Source: Przewalskia tangutica
Lineage: Eukaryota > Streptophyta > Magnoliopsida > Solanales > Solanaceae
Reading direction: 5' to 3'
Assembly (NCBI GenBank): GCA_029844215.1
Contig: CM056736.1
Location: forward strand, 19,715,501-19,779,500
Length of the DNA: 64,000 nucleotides
Shown here: positions 53,148 through 63,670 of the stretch, piece by piece
Position numbering within the stretch: the first letter of the stretch is position 1
How the letters are laid out: each line of letters starts with the position of its first letter
Made by a program: the position numbers and the translations under genes
The notes under the pieces: generated by a model
The model's input: the letters and a program-made list of their open reading frames with translations, nothing else
Databases searched by the model: none
Told to the model about the DNA's origin: nothing

Positions 53148-55700
53148 TAGGGCTGTCCAAAGGGGCGGGTTGTACCGACCCCACCCCGATCCCCCCGCAC
53201 TACCGGTGTCGGTATACCAGTACTCGGTATCGATACCGGTACGGGGCCAAGAAAAAACCCCGACCCCGCCCCAGCCCCGACCCCAGCCCGACCCTTCCCC
53301 ACCCCATCCGACCCCTACTAGCCGTTGCACAACGGCTTTGTCCAATTTGGTCGTTGTGCAACGGCCAAATACCCATCCCCCCTCCCCCTACCCCTAATAT
53401 TTATTTTTAACCCTTAAGTTATTATATTTACACTTTAATCTAATTTTTTCAACTATAAATACTTCATTTTTCTTCATTCTTTCTCACAAATCTTCCTACA
53501 ATTACAATCTCTCTAATAATCTCTCAATATATATCTCATTCTCTTTACATTGTGTTCTAAATATTCAATTTAATTTATTCATTTGGGAATTGACAACTAG
53601 CTTGAGGATCATCTGTTGAGCAAAATTTCAATTTTCAACATGTCTTGATTACACGTCGGCGTTTGGTACATTCGTTCTTTTATTAAATTATTATTGTTTC
53701 TTTATTTTAATTAGCGCACTTAATTTTATTATCTTTAACTATTTAAGTATTTATTAGCATAAATTAAAATGAAAGGATTAAGAGGTATATTGGGTATATC
53801 TGGTTCTAGTAGGGGTGACAAGGGCAATGGTCCTTCTTCTAGTCATCCTATTCCTCCTAGACAGGATGATTTTATTGATACTGAAATTTTTTCTGAAGTA
53901 CCATTAGATTTAGACGATGAGCTATTTTCTGAAAATCAACAAGAGTTTAATTTAGAAGAACATCTATATGACACACCAACTAGTCAAGATGACACGTCAA
54001 CTAATGCACCTCAAACTAGAAAGCCACTCATATTCCCCTAGTATGAGACGAGGCCCACCAGAACGAAAATTAGCATCACATGTATGAGCTTTTTTTGATA
54101 GAGACGTACAAAATCAAATTGCTACATGCAAAATTTGTAAAAATGTTTATAAATTTAAAATGGGGAAAGGTCAGAGCGGGACGGGAGGTTTAACTACACA
54201 TTTGAATAACAAACACAAAGTTAGGTGAGATGAATATAAGGCTCAAGTGAAGGGTGAGTCAGCAATGACCTCTCAGTCGGGACAAGTTTCACATACTGTC
54301 CCGCACCAGGTACAGGATCAAATTGACCCTATGACGGGGGCAGTTATAGGCCCTAAATATGATAAAATGAAAGATATGGAAGAATTATCAAAATTAGTTG
54401 CAGTGGAGAGTTTGCCTTTTTCATTTCCTGATTCTCATGGTTTTATTCATTATATAAGATCAATGTACAATCCTGCTTATAACGATTTTTCTAGATCAAC
54501 TGTTAGGAGAGATGTTTTTAAATTTGCACACGAATATCAATGATATTTACGTTATTATTTATATCATTACCCTGAAAAAGTATATATCACATCTGATATA
54601 GGCCGTAGTAGTAACAGTCATGATTATTTAACTGTAACATGTCATTGGATAGACTATAAATAGTCTATGCAAAAATGTATTTTAACATATAGATATATAG
54701 ATAGTAGGCACACTGATATTTTTATTCAAGAAAATATTTCTTCTGTTTGCGATTATTATGGAATATCTGATAAAGTCATATTGCATAGATAATGCTTCTT
54801 CTAATATTTCTGCTGTTAGATTATTAAAAATTGCCTTAACTCCATCTTTTTCAGATCATTTTCATATAAAATGTGCATGTCATATTTATAACTTAGTTGT
54901 AAAAGATGGTATAAAACTTTTTGAAGACATTCTTGCAAAAATTCAATTTGCTATAAACTATATTTTTAAAACTAATAGAATACAACGACTAAAAGAATAT
55001 AAAAAAACTTGTTACGATTGTGATCTAGCTTACAGAAAAGTTCCCGAAGAAGTATGCACTAGATGAAATTCTTTATACAACCAACTACGTGTTGTTTATG
55101 AGTATAGACAACCTATAACTCAATTTTTTAACGTCCGTAATCGAAATTCTAGTGATATGCTTATAGATTCCGATTGGGATACAATTTTAGAACTTAATAT
55201 ATTTTTAGAGAAACTTTATCTAGCTACTAAATAATTTTCCGGGATTTATTATCCTACTATTTCATCAATGTTATTTTATATAACTCTAATATTTATATTA
55301 CTTAGTGAATATATGGCAAAACCAGCTTATAAGGAACCTATTAAAAAAATATTTAAAAAAAATGAAAAAATATTTTATTCTTATTCCCCCAATATTTTTT
55401 ATTAGTGTTGTATTAAATCCGTCTATTAAAATAGACGGTTGTAAAAATCTTGTTGAAACTATTTACGATTGCATAGATACACTTTCACCTCCAACTCCTA
55501 AAAATCTAAATGACCCACCACCTGTTGAAATAAGTAGAGAAGAAGTGTTGTCTAGCATTCAAGATGAATGTAAAAAAGTATATACGCATTACCAACAAGA
55601 AAGTGTTAGTAACCAACCGGCTTCCATGTCATCTTCTTCTTCAACACAACCTCAAAAACGACATGCTGTTTCTTCTTCTTCCCAGTTTGAAATGCGGCAA
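53148..55700 (+). mobile_element. hAT1: hAT element inserted in Cop5, right end not found
   Basis: The left end tagggctgtccaaaggggcg follows Cop5 gag, and a GC-rich subterminal region (53160-53400, many ccccgaccccg units) follows, as is common in plant hAT elements. The transposase pseudogene is on the plus strand. No matching right terminus or 8-bp duplication was found before Cop5 linker sequence resumes, so the 3' end is probably deleted; 55700 is approximate. Confidence 0.72.
53769..55690 (+). pseudogene. hAT transposase with BED zinc finger
   Basis: The ATG at 53769 opens MKGLRGILGISGSSRGDKG with an acidic region. After a stop and frame change near 54040 a BED finger reads AFFDRDVQNQ, CKICKNVYKF, GGLTTHLNNKHK (about 54086-54226; CX2C...HX4H, with TGA in place of the expected Trp). 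Next come EELSKLVAVESLPFSFPDS and FIHYIRSMYNPAYNDFSRST (about 54385-54500), then the core IDNASSNISAVRLLKIAL and HIKCACHIYNLVVKDGIKLF (about 54785-54920). Later segments, such as NQLRVVYEYRQPITQFF, are in broken frames. The C-terminal hAT dimerisation domain is not seen; the sequence ends in a Ser/Gln-rich stretch. At least seven stops are present, so it is long dead. Confidence 0.8.
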
Positions 55701-55766
55701 AATGTCGAGAGGTCTATCGCTTCCAGTCATGCCCACGATCACAAGTTACACGACCTCCGTGGCCAT
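55701..55766 (+). pseudogene. Cop5 linker fragment left of the solo LTR
   Basis: One frame reads RSQVTRPPWP up to the LTR at 55767. With the LTR and one copy of the duplication left out, it runs on without a break into SSSAAAPPTASPPPS after 57094. This is the Pro/Ser-rich spacer between integrase and RT found in Copia elements. The join to the hAT on its left is not defined. Confidence 0.5.
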
Positions 55767-57094
55767 TATTAGGTGTATTTTGTATACACTTTTGAGACAT
55801 TTTTAGTTAGTATTTTACTCATTTCGTTTGTGTTTAGTATAATATTAGGGTCGTTTTTCTTTCTTTTGAGTCACAGCGGTAAAAAATGGAGAAATGACGA
55901 AAAGAAGAGGAAATGAGCTTATTTGAGGTGAAAACACTAAAAGGGCAAAAAAATGAAGTCTAAGAAGTCCCGGGAAGTATAGAAGAAATCAGACGAAGTC
56001 CGGACGAAAACAGGACACCGAACCGAAAAACTGGCAGATTAACGCCTCAGGCGCCACGACCCTACTTGAAATGCTGAAAGTTGGATTCGTCGCAGGAGTT
56101 TCGATGCCGTGGCACCAGCCTGTGGGGCCGCGGCGCCGACGCCGGATTTTTGAGTTTCTGGGCCGAATTTGACACGTTTTCAGGGCCCAAGAGGACAACT
56201 TTTCCTAGCTATATAATCCCTAAAAACCCTGACCTAGAAGGACATCATCTTCCATCTTGTAAATACTCCACAACACAACTCTTGGAGGCTAGAAGGCTTG
56301 GAGGCTAGTTCTAAGTATTTTCTTTCTTTTTTCTTTGTTTTTATTTCAGTTCATGTTGGAGATTGTATTAGTTATTAGTGTGACTATGGCTAGGAGCTAA
56401 TTACTTTGTTAGATCTTTTCCTATTGAATCGCTTGAAACTCTTATTCATGACTTAATGCATTAATTTGGTTTCTTCTTCATATAGTTAAAATTTATTTAA
56501 TAATTGTTTTGATTGTTTGGTAATTAACTGATGACTAATTATCATCACTTATATGATTTCGAATCAAAATCCGAAAGGAGAGATTTGAATATGCTATAGT
56601 TGAATAAACACGAGTTAAAATCGCGGACGAAAGTACCCCGATACTTGTGTAGCATAATAGGTTACTGTTCTTAATCCTCCTATGTAGTAAATCATATCAT
56701 AGAAATATAGAAGAGTTTTGCACTGCGGTTGAGTGATTATATATCCTAACCGGAATATAAGACAGTTTAGTTAACCGCTATCTTAACGTAAAAGAAGAGG
56801 TCAGTCTAGTTGTATTAAGGATTGAATAGAGTGGATAGTTGAGGATCTTGGAAGCCCTAATTCTCCATCATAACTGATTTAAACCAAAGTATTTTCATGA
56901 TTAGTTTATTTCTTGCAGTAGTTTTAATTATTAGTCTAAAAACCCAAACCAATTTACGTTCACCAAATAAAAACTAAAGCTTAGATAATCGGTAATTGAA
57001 AACCAGTCTCTGATGACGATATTCGGTCTTACCTAGACTATATTACTTGTAACGATACATACACTTGCGTTAAGCGTGTGGAAAATTGCTAACA
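55767..57094 (+). repeat. Solo LTR of an Athila-like element (Ath4)
   Basis: 1328 bp starting tattaggtgtattttgtata and ending ttgctaaca. It is alignable to the other Athila LTRs over gagtca/ttttagttagt, a GC-rich block (about 56045-56145, ccgcggcgccgacgcc), a TATA-like ctatataatc (56209-56218) and the cttgcgtt end. No internal sequence or second LTR accompanies it. Flanks are gccat (55762-55766) and gtcat (57095-57099), a 4-of-5 duplication, so it is an old solo LTR formed by LTR-LTR recombination. Confidence 0.8.
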
Positions 57095-57832
57095 GTCATC
57101 CAGCGCCGCGGCGCCTCCGACGGCGTCACCCCCTCCTTCTCCATATCCAACCAGTCCCTCCGTCTTGGAGCCTCCCATTGTCCCCACTCACCATATGGAA
57201 ACTCGTGTCAAGCATGGAATATTCAAACCCAAGTCCAATTTAACTTGTCTGCCCAAACCATCTCTCCAATTCCCAAGAACCCTATATTGACAAACAAGAC
57301 CCTAATTGGAATGTGGCTATGTCTGAGGAATTAAATGTTTTAACTAAACAACATATATGGGATCTAGTACCTAGACCTGAGGGGTGAATGTGATCCGCTG
57401 CTTGTGGTTATTTCTTCACAAATTCAGAGACAGTGGAGTTCTTGAGAGATATAAGGCACGACTTGTGGCTAATGACACAAATCAGCAGGAGGGCATTGAT
57501 TGTGGTGAGATCTTCAGACCGGTTGTCAAACCGGCTACCATTCGCACAGTTTTGAGCATTTTCATGGGCAAACACTGACCGATTCATCAGCTTGATGTGA
57601 AGAATGCATTTTTACATGGGGATTTGAGAGAAACAGTCTACATGCATCAGCTGTCTGGGTTTACCAATCCAGTAGTCCTTCACTATGTGTGTCGTCTCCG
57701 TAAGTCACTTTTTATGGCCTGAAACAGGACCCCGTGCGTGATATTATCGTTTTGCCAGATATATCTTGCAGATTGGGTTTGTATACAGCAAGAGTGATAC
57801 ATCACTCTTCATTTTTCATCGAGGTAGTAGCA
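57095..57832 (+). pseudogene. Cop5 linker and reverse transcriptase fragment
   Basis: The Pro/Ser-rich linker leads to HHMETRVKHGIFKPKSN (about 57190-57240), the usual lead-in to Copia RT. Then come NWNVAMSEELNVLTKQHIWD, a stop and small shift near 57386, RYKARLVANDTNQQEGIDCG, EIFRPVVKPATIRTVLSIF and, after another stop, the first catalytic segment HQLDVKNAFLHGDLRETVYM (about 57587-57646). A frameshift near 57720 precedes SDTSLFIFHRGSS at 57794-57832, where Ath5 begins. The YVDD box would lie just beyond, outside the window. Confidence 0.85.
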
Positions 57833-59218
57833 TGATCGGTGTATTTTATATACACCTTTTTGAGTCAGTTTTAGTTAGTCTTTTGTCCCGTTTTGCACAT
57901 ATAAGTGTCGTATTAGGATAGTTTTCCTTTCTTTTGAGTCAAAGTGGTTAAAATGGCCAAATGGCGGAAAAGGAGCTAAAAGAGGGCAAAAGAGGAGATT
58001 CCAGAGCTAAAAACAGAGAAAGTGGCGAACGAGGCTGAAACCCAGGCCAGCGCCTCCTGCCGATCGGCAGGTCGCGCGCCACTATCCGCAGAGGCTGCGA
58101 AGACTCGCGCGCGCGGCGCTCATGTCCCAGTGAAGGGCGCGCGACGCTAAACATCCGAGAAGTTACAGAAGTTGCAGCGGCCGCGCCTCGCATGCCAGAA
58201 TCGGGCCGCGGCGCCAAATCATCCGACGGATTGCAGAAGTTCCGGCGCGCGCGCTCGCAAGTGCGCGCGCGCCGACGCGGAAAAATAAGGTTTCAGACGG
58301 ATTTTTGGGCCAGCTGCAGGAAAAGTTGAGGCGGTTTTCACTATAAAAGGAGAACCCTAGGCGCTTTTAAGGGTTCTCTTCGCACAACACAGGCTTCTTG
58401 CTTGGAGATTGGAGACCATAGTTTAGTAATTTCTTTTCCTTTTTATTTTTATTTCGCTTTTATGAAGAACATGGGATTAGTTCTTGTCATGTCAATGACT
58501 AGGAACTAATTCCTCATAGGCTTTCCATGTTGAATCTCTAGAAACTTATGTTATGATTTAACGACGCTTATGATATTTCTTCTTCATTGAGATCTATCCA
58601 ATAATTGAATTGAATGCTTGTAGTTAATTGACAACTAAATACCACTATATGATTTCTAATCGACTCGAAAGGAGGATTGTGAATATGCCGTAAGTTGGGT
58701 AGACATTCTTGATCGGGGATGAAAATACCTCAATTATTTTTGTAGCGTTAATGAGAGGCTTAAAACCCTAATTTTGCATCAGGCGTGACGGTTAACTAGG
58801 TTCTTGTTCTTAATCCTCCTATAGAGTTATCCTTATCACCAAAGGTAGGTAAGATGCAACATCGGGTTGAGTGTTTATATAACCCTAACGGAGTATAAAA
58901 CGATTTAGTGAACCTGCTTTCTCCAAAAGAAGAAAACCATAAGTTATGCATTAATAAGTAGCATAAGCGGATAGAGAGGAGACGTGGAAGCCCTATTCTC
59001 ATCACCACTGAAGTAAACCCTTATAGTTAAATAACTTTTATAATTCTTAGTTATAAACAACAAATCCAAATATCAATTTACCAAATAGATATCAAAAGAT
59101 AGATAGTTGGTAATTGAACCCTAATTCTTGTGGACGATATTCGGTCTTACTAAGACTATATTACTTGTCACGATAACGTGCACTTGCGTTTAAAGTGTGT
59201 GCATCTTACCGCGCATCA
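57833..59218 (+). repeat. 5' LTR of Ath5
   Basis: 1386 bp, TGATCGGTGTATTTTATATA... to ...TTACCGCGCATCA. Close to the Ath1 and Ath3 LTRs. The GC-rich block (about 58035-58285) reads gcgcgcgcgctcgcaagtgc where relatives have gccgcggcgcc units. Confidence 0.9.
58341..58350 (+). promoter_or_regulatory. TATA box of the Ath5 LTR
   Basis: ctataaaagg, followed by agaaccctagg. Present at the same place in the Ath1, Ath2 and Ath3 LTRs. It is the probable core promoter of the genomic RNA. Confidence 0.7.
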
Positions 59219-59224
59219 AGTTTT

Positions 59225-59242
59225 TGGCGCCGTTGCCGGGGA
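59225..59242 (+). promoter_or_regulatory. Primer binding site of Ath5 (tRNA-Asp)
   Basis: TGGCGCCGTTGCCGGGGA, six bases after the LTR end, complementary to the 3' end of plant tRNA-Asp. Same site and spacing as in Ath3. Confidence 0.93.
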
Positions 59243-59405
59243 TTAGGCATAGTTCAATATCAAATTTGTCTATTTTTAATTTCTAATTTGGTTTTTAATT
59301 TTCACTGTTATTTTTAGTATTTTCATTTTTTTTTTAGTATTTTCGAAAAGTTCGAGGTGCCGTGATTCTTTGTTGGTTTTGATTTATCTCAGGAATCTTT
59401 TAGAT

Positions 59406-59861
59406 ATGGATTTTTACTGTCAATATGATAGAGAACCAACCATAGAGGAAGAGAGGGAGGAATTACGAGAAACTATACTCAGTCTCACGAGGTACCAAAA
59501 TCAGTTCATAGACGAAACGAGAATGGCCATGAAGAAGTTGGAAACGCAAATAGCAGAGCTCGCGATCATATTCAACAGCGAAACACATGAAGAGCAATCT
59601 GCACCTGGGGTAGGCAATGAGGAAACACAATGTCAGGCAATTGACCTGAAGGATGCCGAATCAGGGGAGATAGAGAGTTCGCAGCCGCGGCGCCGATGAG
59701 CAGGGCCGCGGCGCCGAAGATTCTGAGACAATGCAAGAGGCAGTGCAGAAGGTTCTGGCATCCGAGACAGTGCAGGAGAGTGAGCGTCGCGGCGCCCAAG
59801 ATCAGGGCCGCGCGCCGTAACCCGAAAGCGAGACTTTGCGAAGTTGTAGCAATCGCACTCT
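59406..59861 (+). pseudogene. Ath5 truncated gag
   Basis: The ATG at 59406 opens MDFYCQYDREPTIEEEREEL and passes straight into LSLTRYQNQFIDETRMAMKK and LETQIAELA. This matches the C-terminal gag block of Ath2 (about 2767-2880) and not its N-terminal core; the zinc knuckle is also missing. The frame ends at 59697-59699 in a GC-rich stretch with repeated gccgcggcgccg units (59684-59820). Ath3 has the same short gag, so the truncation predates both insertions. The protein could not form a normal capsid. Confidence 0.75.
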
Positions 59862-60480
59862 GTGATAATACCATACCCCCAGAAGTTAAAAACATGTGCT
59901 CTTGACAAACAATTCTCTAAATTCGTGGAGGTCCTCAAACAATTGCAACTCAATATCCCGTTTGCTGAAGCATTAGAGCAAATGCCGAGCTACGTCAAGT
60001 TCATGAAGGATGTGCTCAGCAAAAAGAGGAGGATAGAGGACTATGAAACAGTGATGTTGACTGAGGAATGTAGTGCCATCCTACAGAGACAACTGCCTCA
60101 GAAGTTACAAGATCCTGGGAGCTTCACCATCCCATGCACCATTGGAAAGTTTGAATGTCAAAAGCATTGTGCGACTTGGGAGCAGCATAAATCGATGCCT
60201 TATCTAGTTTTCTCGCAAACTAGGAATGGGAGAAGTCAAACCTACAAACATCACTTTGCGCTTAGTGACCGCCAATTTTTCATCCGGAGAGTCATCAAGA
60301 TGTATTAGTGAAGGTGGACAAGTTCATCTTTCCGCCGATTTCGCATCTTAGACATACAAGATAACGATGGAATCCCCATCATACTTGTGCACCCTTCTTA
60401 GCCACGGATGTGTGCTCATTGATGTTCACAAAGGGAGTTGAAGCTTGAGTAGATGAAGAAGAGGTGATTTTCAATGTTTT
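59862..60480 (+). pseudogene. Ath5 aspartic protease
   Basis: The frame 59862-60308 carries YPQKLKTCALDKQFSKFVEV, EALEQMPSYVKFMKDVLSKK and LTEECSAILQRQLPQKLQDP, colinear with Ath2. At about 60150 a shift moves the active site into another frame, where it reads LCDLGAA then a stop (60160-60182; Ath2 has DLGASINLMP). Later protease sequence (VKVDKFIFPADF, GIPIILVHPFLATD) continues out of frame to about 60430. Several short deletions are needed to explain it; these resemble the small base losses seen elsewhere in the window. Confidence 0.85.
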
Positions 60481-60626
60481 TCGAGCAAAGAACTTTTCCA
60501 GAGGCCAAGGATAACCGCCACCATTGATCTTATCGAAGAAGCGATGTCACCAAAGAGTTCTGATATGATGATACGCTTGAAGAAATCGACCACGTGGGAT
60601 GATGATAGTAGAAACGATCCAGATCG

Positions 60627-61700
60627 ATGGAGTATGCAAATTGGATGAATGCTTATGAAAAATGGGATACAAGGAAGTATGAAGAGCTTGACAGTACCGA
60701 AAGATCATTGTCATCCACAGAGAAGGCTCCAGAGTTAGAGTTAAAAACCCTACCCAATCATCTACAATACCAATACCTAGGTGAAGAAAAAACCTTACCA
60801 GTGATCATTTCATGCCACCTATCCACCGAAGAGATTGATAAACTGCTAAGAGTACTAAAGAATCACAAGCGGGCCATTGGATGGACATTAGCAGACATAA
60901 AAGGGATAAGTCCATCAACGGTAATGCATAAGATCCGTCTAGATGAGGAGAGCAGACCATCCATCGAAGCCCAAAGGCGACTAAACCCAAACATGAAGGA
61001 GGTAGTAAGAAAGGAAATATTAAAATGGCTCGATGCAGGAGTAATCTACCCCATATCTGATAGCACATGGGTGAGTCCAGTACAAGTGGTGCCGAAAAAT
61101 GGTGGAATAACAGTGGTGACCAACGAAAGAAACGAACTCATTCCCTCGAGAACAGTCACCGGATGGAGAATCTGCATTGACTATCGCAAGTTGAATAAAG
61201 CAACTAGAAAAGACCACTTCCCGTTGCCATTCCTAGATCAAATGTTGATGGACTCGCAGGCATAACTACTATCGCTTTTGGATGGATACTCGGTATCACC
61301 AGATTGCAATAGCCCCAGAAGATCAGGAAAAGACAACATTCACTTGCCCTTTTGGTACATTTGCATTCAGAAGAATGCCATTCGGACTCTGCAATGCACC
61401 TGCAACTTTTCAGAGGTGTATGATGGCAATTTTCTCAGATATGGTAGAGAGGACTATAGAGATCTTTATGGATGACTTTTCGGTCTTTGGAGCATCATTC
61501 GATGAGTGTTTAAGGCATCTAGAAGCAGTGTTAAGCCGGTGCGAAGAATCTAACCTTGTGCTAAACTGGGAGAAGTGTCACTTCATGGTAACAGAAGGAA
61601 TTGTCTTAGGACACAAAATATCAAGCCAAGGTATTGAGGTGGACAAGGCAAAGATTTCAGTGATCGAAAATCTACCACCTCCAGTATCAACAAAAGGAGT
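60627..61700 (+). pseudogene. Ath5 reverse transcriptase
   Basis: It would copy the element RNA. The frame 60627-61265 has LPNHLQYQYLGEEKTLPVII (protease-RT connector), IGWTLADIKGISPSTVMHKI, KEILKWLDAGVIYPISDSTW, VSPVQVVPKNGGITVV and GWRICIDYRKLNKATRKDHF. A stop and one-base shift at about 61263-61281 separate it from FTCPFGTFAFRRMPFGLCNA, PATFQRCMMAIFSDMVE, and the catalytic IFMDDFSVFG, with FMDD at 61465-61476. GHKISSQGIEVDKAK follows. Apart from the single shift the domain looks complete; residues of all main RT motifs are present. Confidence 0.92.
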
Positions 61701-62345
61701 CAGAAGTTTCCTTGGACATGCAGGCTTCTATAGAAGATTCATCAAGGATTTTTCGAAGGTCTCAAAGCCTCTTTCCACATTGCTAATGACGGGGGTTGCC
61801 TTCGACTTCAATAAAGAATGCTTATCCGCATTTCAAACGCTCAAGGAGAAGCTTATTTCAAAGACCCATAGTCATTGCACCAAACTGGGAGCTCTCATTT
61901 GAACTAATGTGCGATGCAAGCGATTATGCAGTTGGAGCAGTGCTTGGACAAAGAATCGACAAGGTATTTAGATCCATTTACTATGCTAGTAAAACTCTAA
62001 ATGACGCACAGTTAAATTATGCAACTACCGAAAAGGAACTGCTAGCAATAGTATATGATTTGAGAAATTCAGCCGCATTTGATTGGGAATAAGGTGATAG
62101 TATACACTGACCACTCTGTTATAAAGTACTTGATGACAAAGAAGGATGCAAAACCTCGCCTCATTCGATGGGTCCTACTTCTACAAGAATTTGACGTGGA
62201 GATTCGTGATAAGAAAGGAACAGAGAATTCAGTTGCAGACCACTTGTCAAGACTGGAAAACACAGAGAGCCAGAACACCAAGGATGTGCAAATAAATGAT
62301 CACTTTCCGCATTTAACAACTGTTTCGAGTAAGTATGAATTCTAA
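61701..62345 (+). pseudogene. Ath5 RNase H domain
   Basis: The connection FLGHAGFYRRFIKDFSKVSK (about 61713) leads to RNase H. A frame change near 61870 gives ELMCDASDYAVGAVLGQR (first Asp, about 61903-61955), YYASKTLNDAQLNYATTEKE with the conserved Glu, and, after another break near 62075, KVIVYTDHSVIKYLMTKKDA (about 62089; catalytic Asp) and VEIRDKKGTENSVADHLSRL. All catalytic residues are visible, with two frame breaks. Confidence 0.9.
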
Positions 62346-63609
62346 TTTACCTTGGTACGCTGACTTTGTTAACTTTCTTGCAGCTAAAGTACTACCCCCA
62401 GACTTGTCAAGACAGCAAGTGAAGAGGTTTTATTCAGAAGTAAAGCATTACTATTGGGATGAACCTATGTTATACAAACACTGTGCCGACCAAGTCATCA
62501 GGCGATGTATACCAGAGGAAGAGATGCACCAGGTTCTCACCCATTGCCACACCCTATCATGTGGTGGACACTTGGGGCATCAAGAACATCGCAAAGGTGC
62601 TGCAATGCGATTCTATCGCCAACACTTTTAAGGATGCCCATACCTTTGTGAAGAGATGTGATAATTGTCGAGAACAGGAACATCTCAAGACGAAACGAAA
62701 TGCCTTCGCAAGGATATCGGAAGTGGAACTCTTTGATGTGTGGGAATCGATTTCACGGGCCATTCCCGCCATCATTTGGAAATCAATATATCCTTCCGCA
62801 AGACTATGTGTCCAAACGGGAAGCAAGGGCCACAAAAGAAAACGACAGAAGATCGTTCAAAAATTCCTTCAAAAGAATATTTTCACAAGGTTCGCAGACT
62901 CCAAGAGCCATCATCGTGACGGCGAAGTCATTTCGCAACAGTGAATTCATTACTTTCCCGATATGGAGTCTACCACCGCACTACAACTGCCTACCACCCT
63001 CAAGCTAATGGGCAAGCGGAAGTGTCAAATAGAGAAGTAAAGAGCATATTGGAAAAGACGGTGAACGGCTCAAGGAAAGACTGGTCTATCAAATTGGATG
63101 ACGCATTGTGGGCATACCGGACAACATTCAAAACACCAATTGGTATGTCACCTTATAAATTAGTTTTTGGTAAAGCATGTCATTTGCCAGTAGAGTTGGA
63201 ACATAGAGCGTACTGGGAAATGAAGAAGTTAAACATGGACGCCACGGCAGCAGGACAGAGGAGGCTACTACAGCTGAGCGAATTAGATGAATTCAGGAAC
63301 AATGCCTATGAGAATGCAAAGATCTACAAGGAACGAACAAAAGCATGGCACGACAAGAATTTGATACCAAAAGACTTTCAAGAAGGACAACAAGTGCTTT
63401 TATTCAACTCAAGGTTGAGATTGTTTCCAGGCAAGTTAAAATCACGTTGGACAGGACCATACACGGTGGTAAGAGTATTCCCATATGGAGCGATTGAAAT
63501 AAAAGGGAGAGAGGGAGCTGCCTTCAAGGTAAACGGACAGAGATTAAAACCCTATCTGATCAATGAAATGGAATACATGAACTTGGTAACCTCTCATACC
63601 TTAGAATAA
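62335..63609 (+). pseudogene. Ath5 integrase
   Basis: It would integrate the cDNA. The start LPWYADFVNFLAAKVLPPDL leads to the zinc-binding domain (HCHTLSCGGHLG at about 62543-62578 and, after a shift, FVKRCDNCRE at about 62647-62676). The core is spread over three frames: NRFHGPFPPSFGNQYILPQD, RAIIVTAKSFRN (the second-Asp segment is damaged), then from 62941 RYGVYHRTTTAYHPQANGQA and EVSNREVKSILEKTVN with the catalytic Glu. The last frame (222 codons) is clean: LDDALWAYRTTFKTPIGMSP, LVFGKACHLPVELEHRAYW, LKSRWTGPYTVVRVFPYGAI, ending at 63609. No chromodomain. The first-Asp region is partly lost. Confidence 0.9.
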
Positions 63610-63610
63610 T

Positions 63611-63670
63611 AAGGAACTTGCGTCCGGCTAAAAGACGTTAAAGACAGCGCTACTTGGGAGGCAACCCAAC
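63611..63670 (+). promoter_or_regulatory. Conserved hairpin block (Ath5 copy)
   Basis: It starts aaggaacttgcgtccggcta right after the integrase stop, then aaagacgttaaagacagcgc, then the inverted repeat ttggg-aggcaa-cccaa at 63654-63669. Same order as in Ath2 and Ath3. Confidence 0.8.

Larger units (their letters stand above)
52213..57832 (+). mobile_element. Cop5: truncated Copia element broken by a hAT, a solo LTR and Ath5
   Basis: A short 5' LTR (about 52213-52379), tRNA-Met PBS and gag (52524-53147) are followed by a hAT insertion. A piece of the proline/serine-rich linker (about 55700-55766) and, after the solo LTR, linker plus RT (57095-57832) follow. Protease and integrase are missing. 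The RT frame is cut at 57833 by the start of Ath5; its remainder is outside the window. Confidence 0.78.

Noticed and set aside
53170..53397. Proline-rich open frame in the ccccgacccc region
   Set aside because: Low-complexity subterminal sequence of the hAT element; no domain.
57100..57125. cagcgccgcggcgcc in Cop5 as another copy of the wandering GC unit
   Set aside because: It encodes the Ser/Ala/Pro-rich linker in frame and may be ordinary low-complexity coding, so I did not count it.
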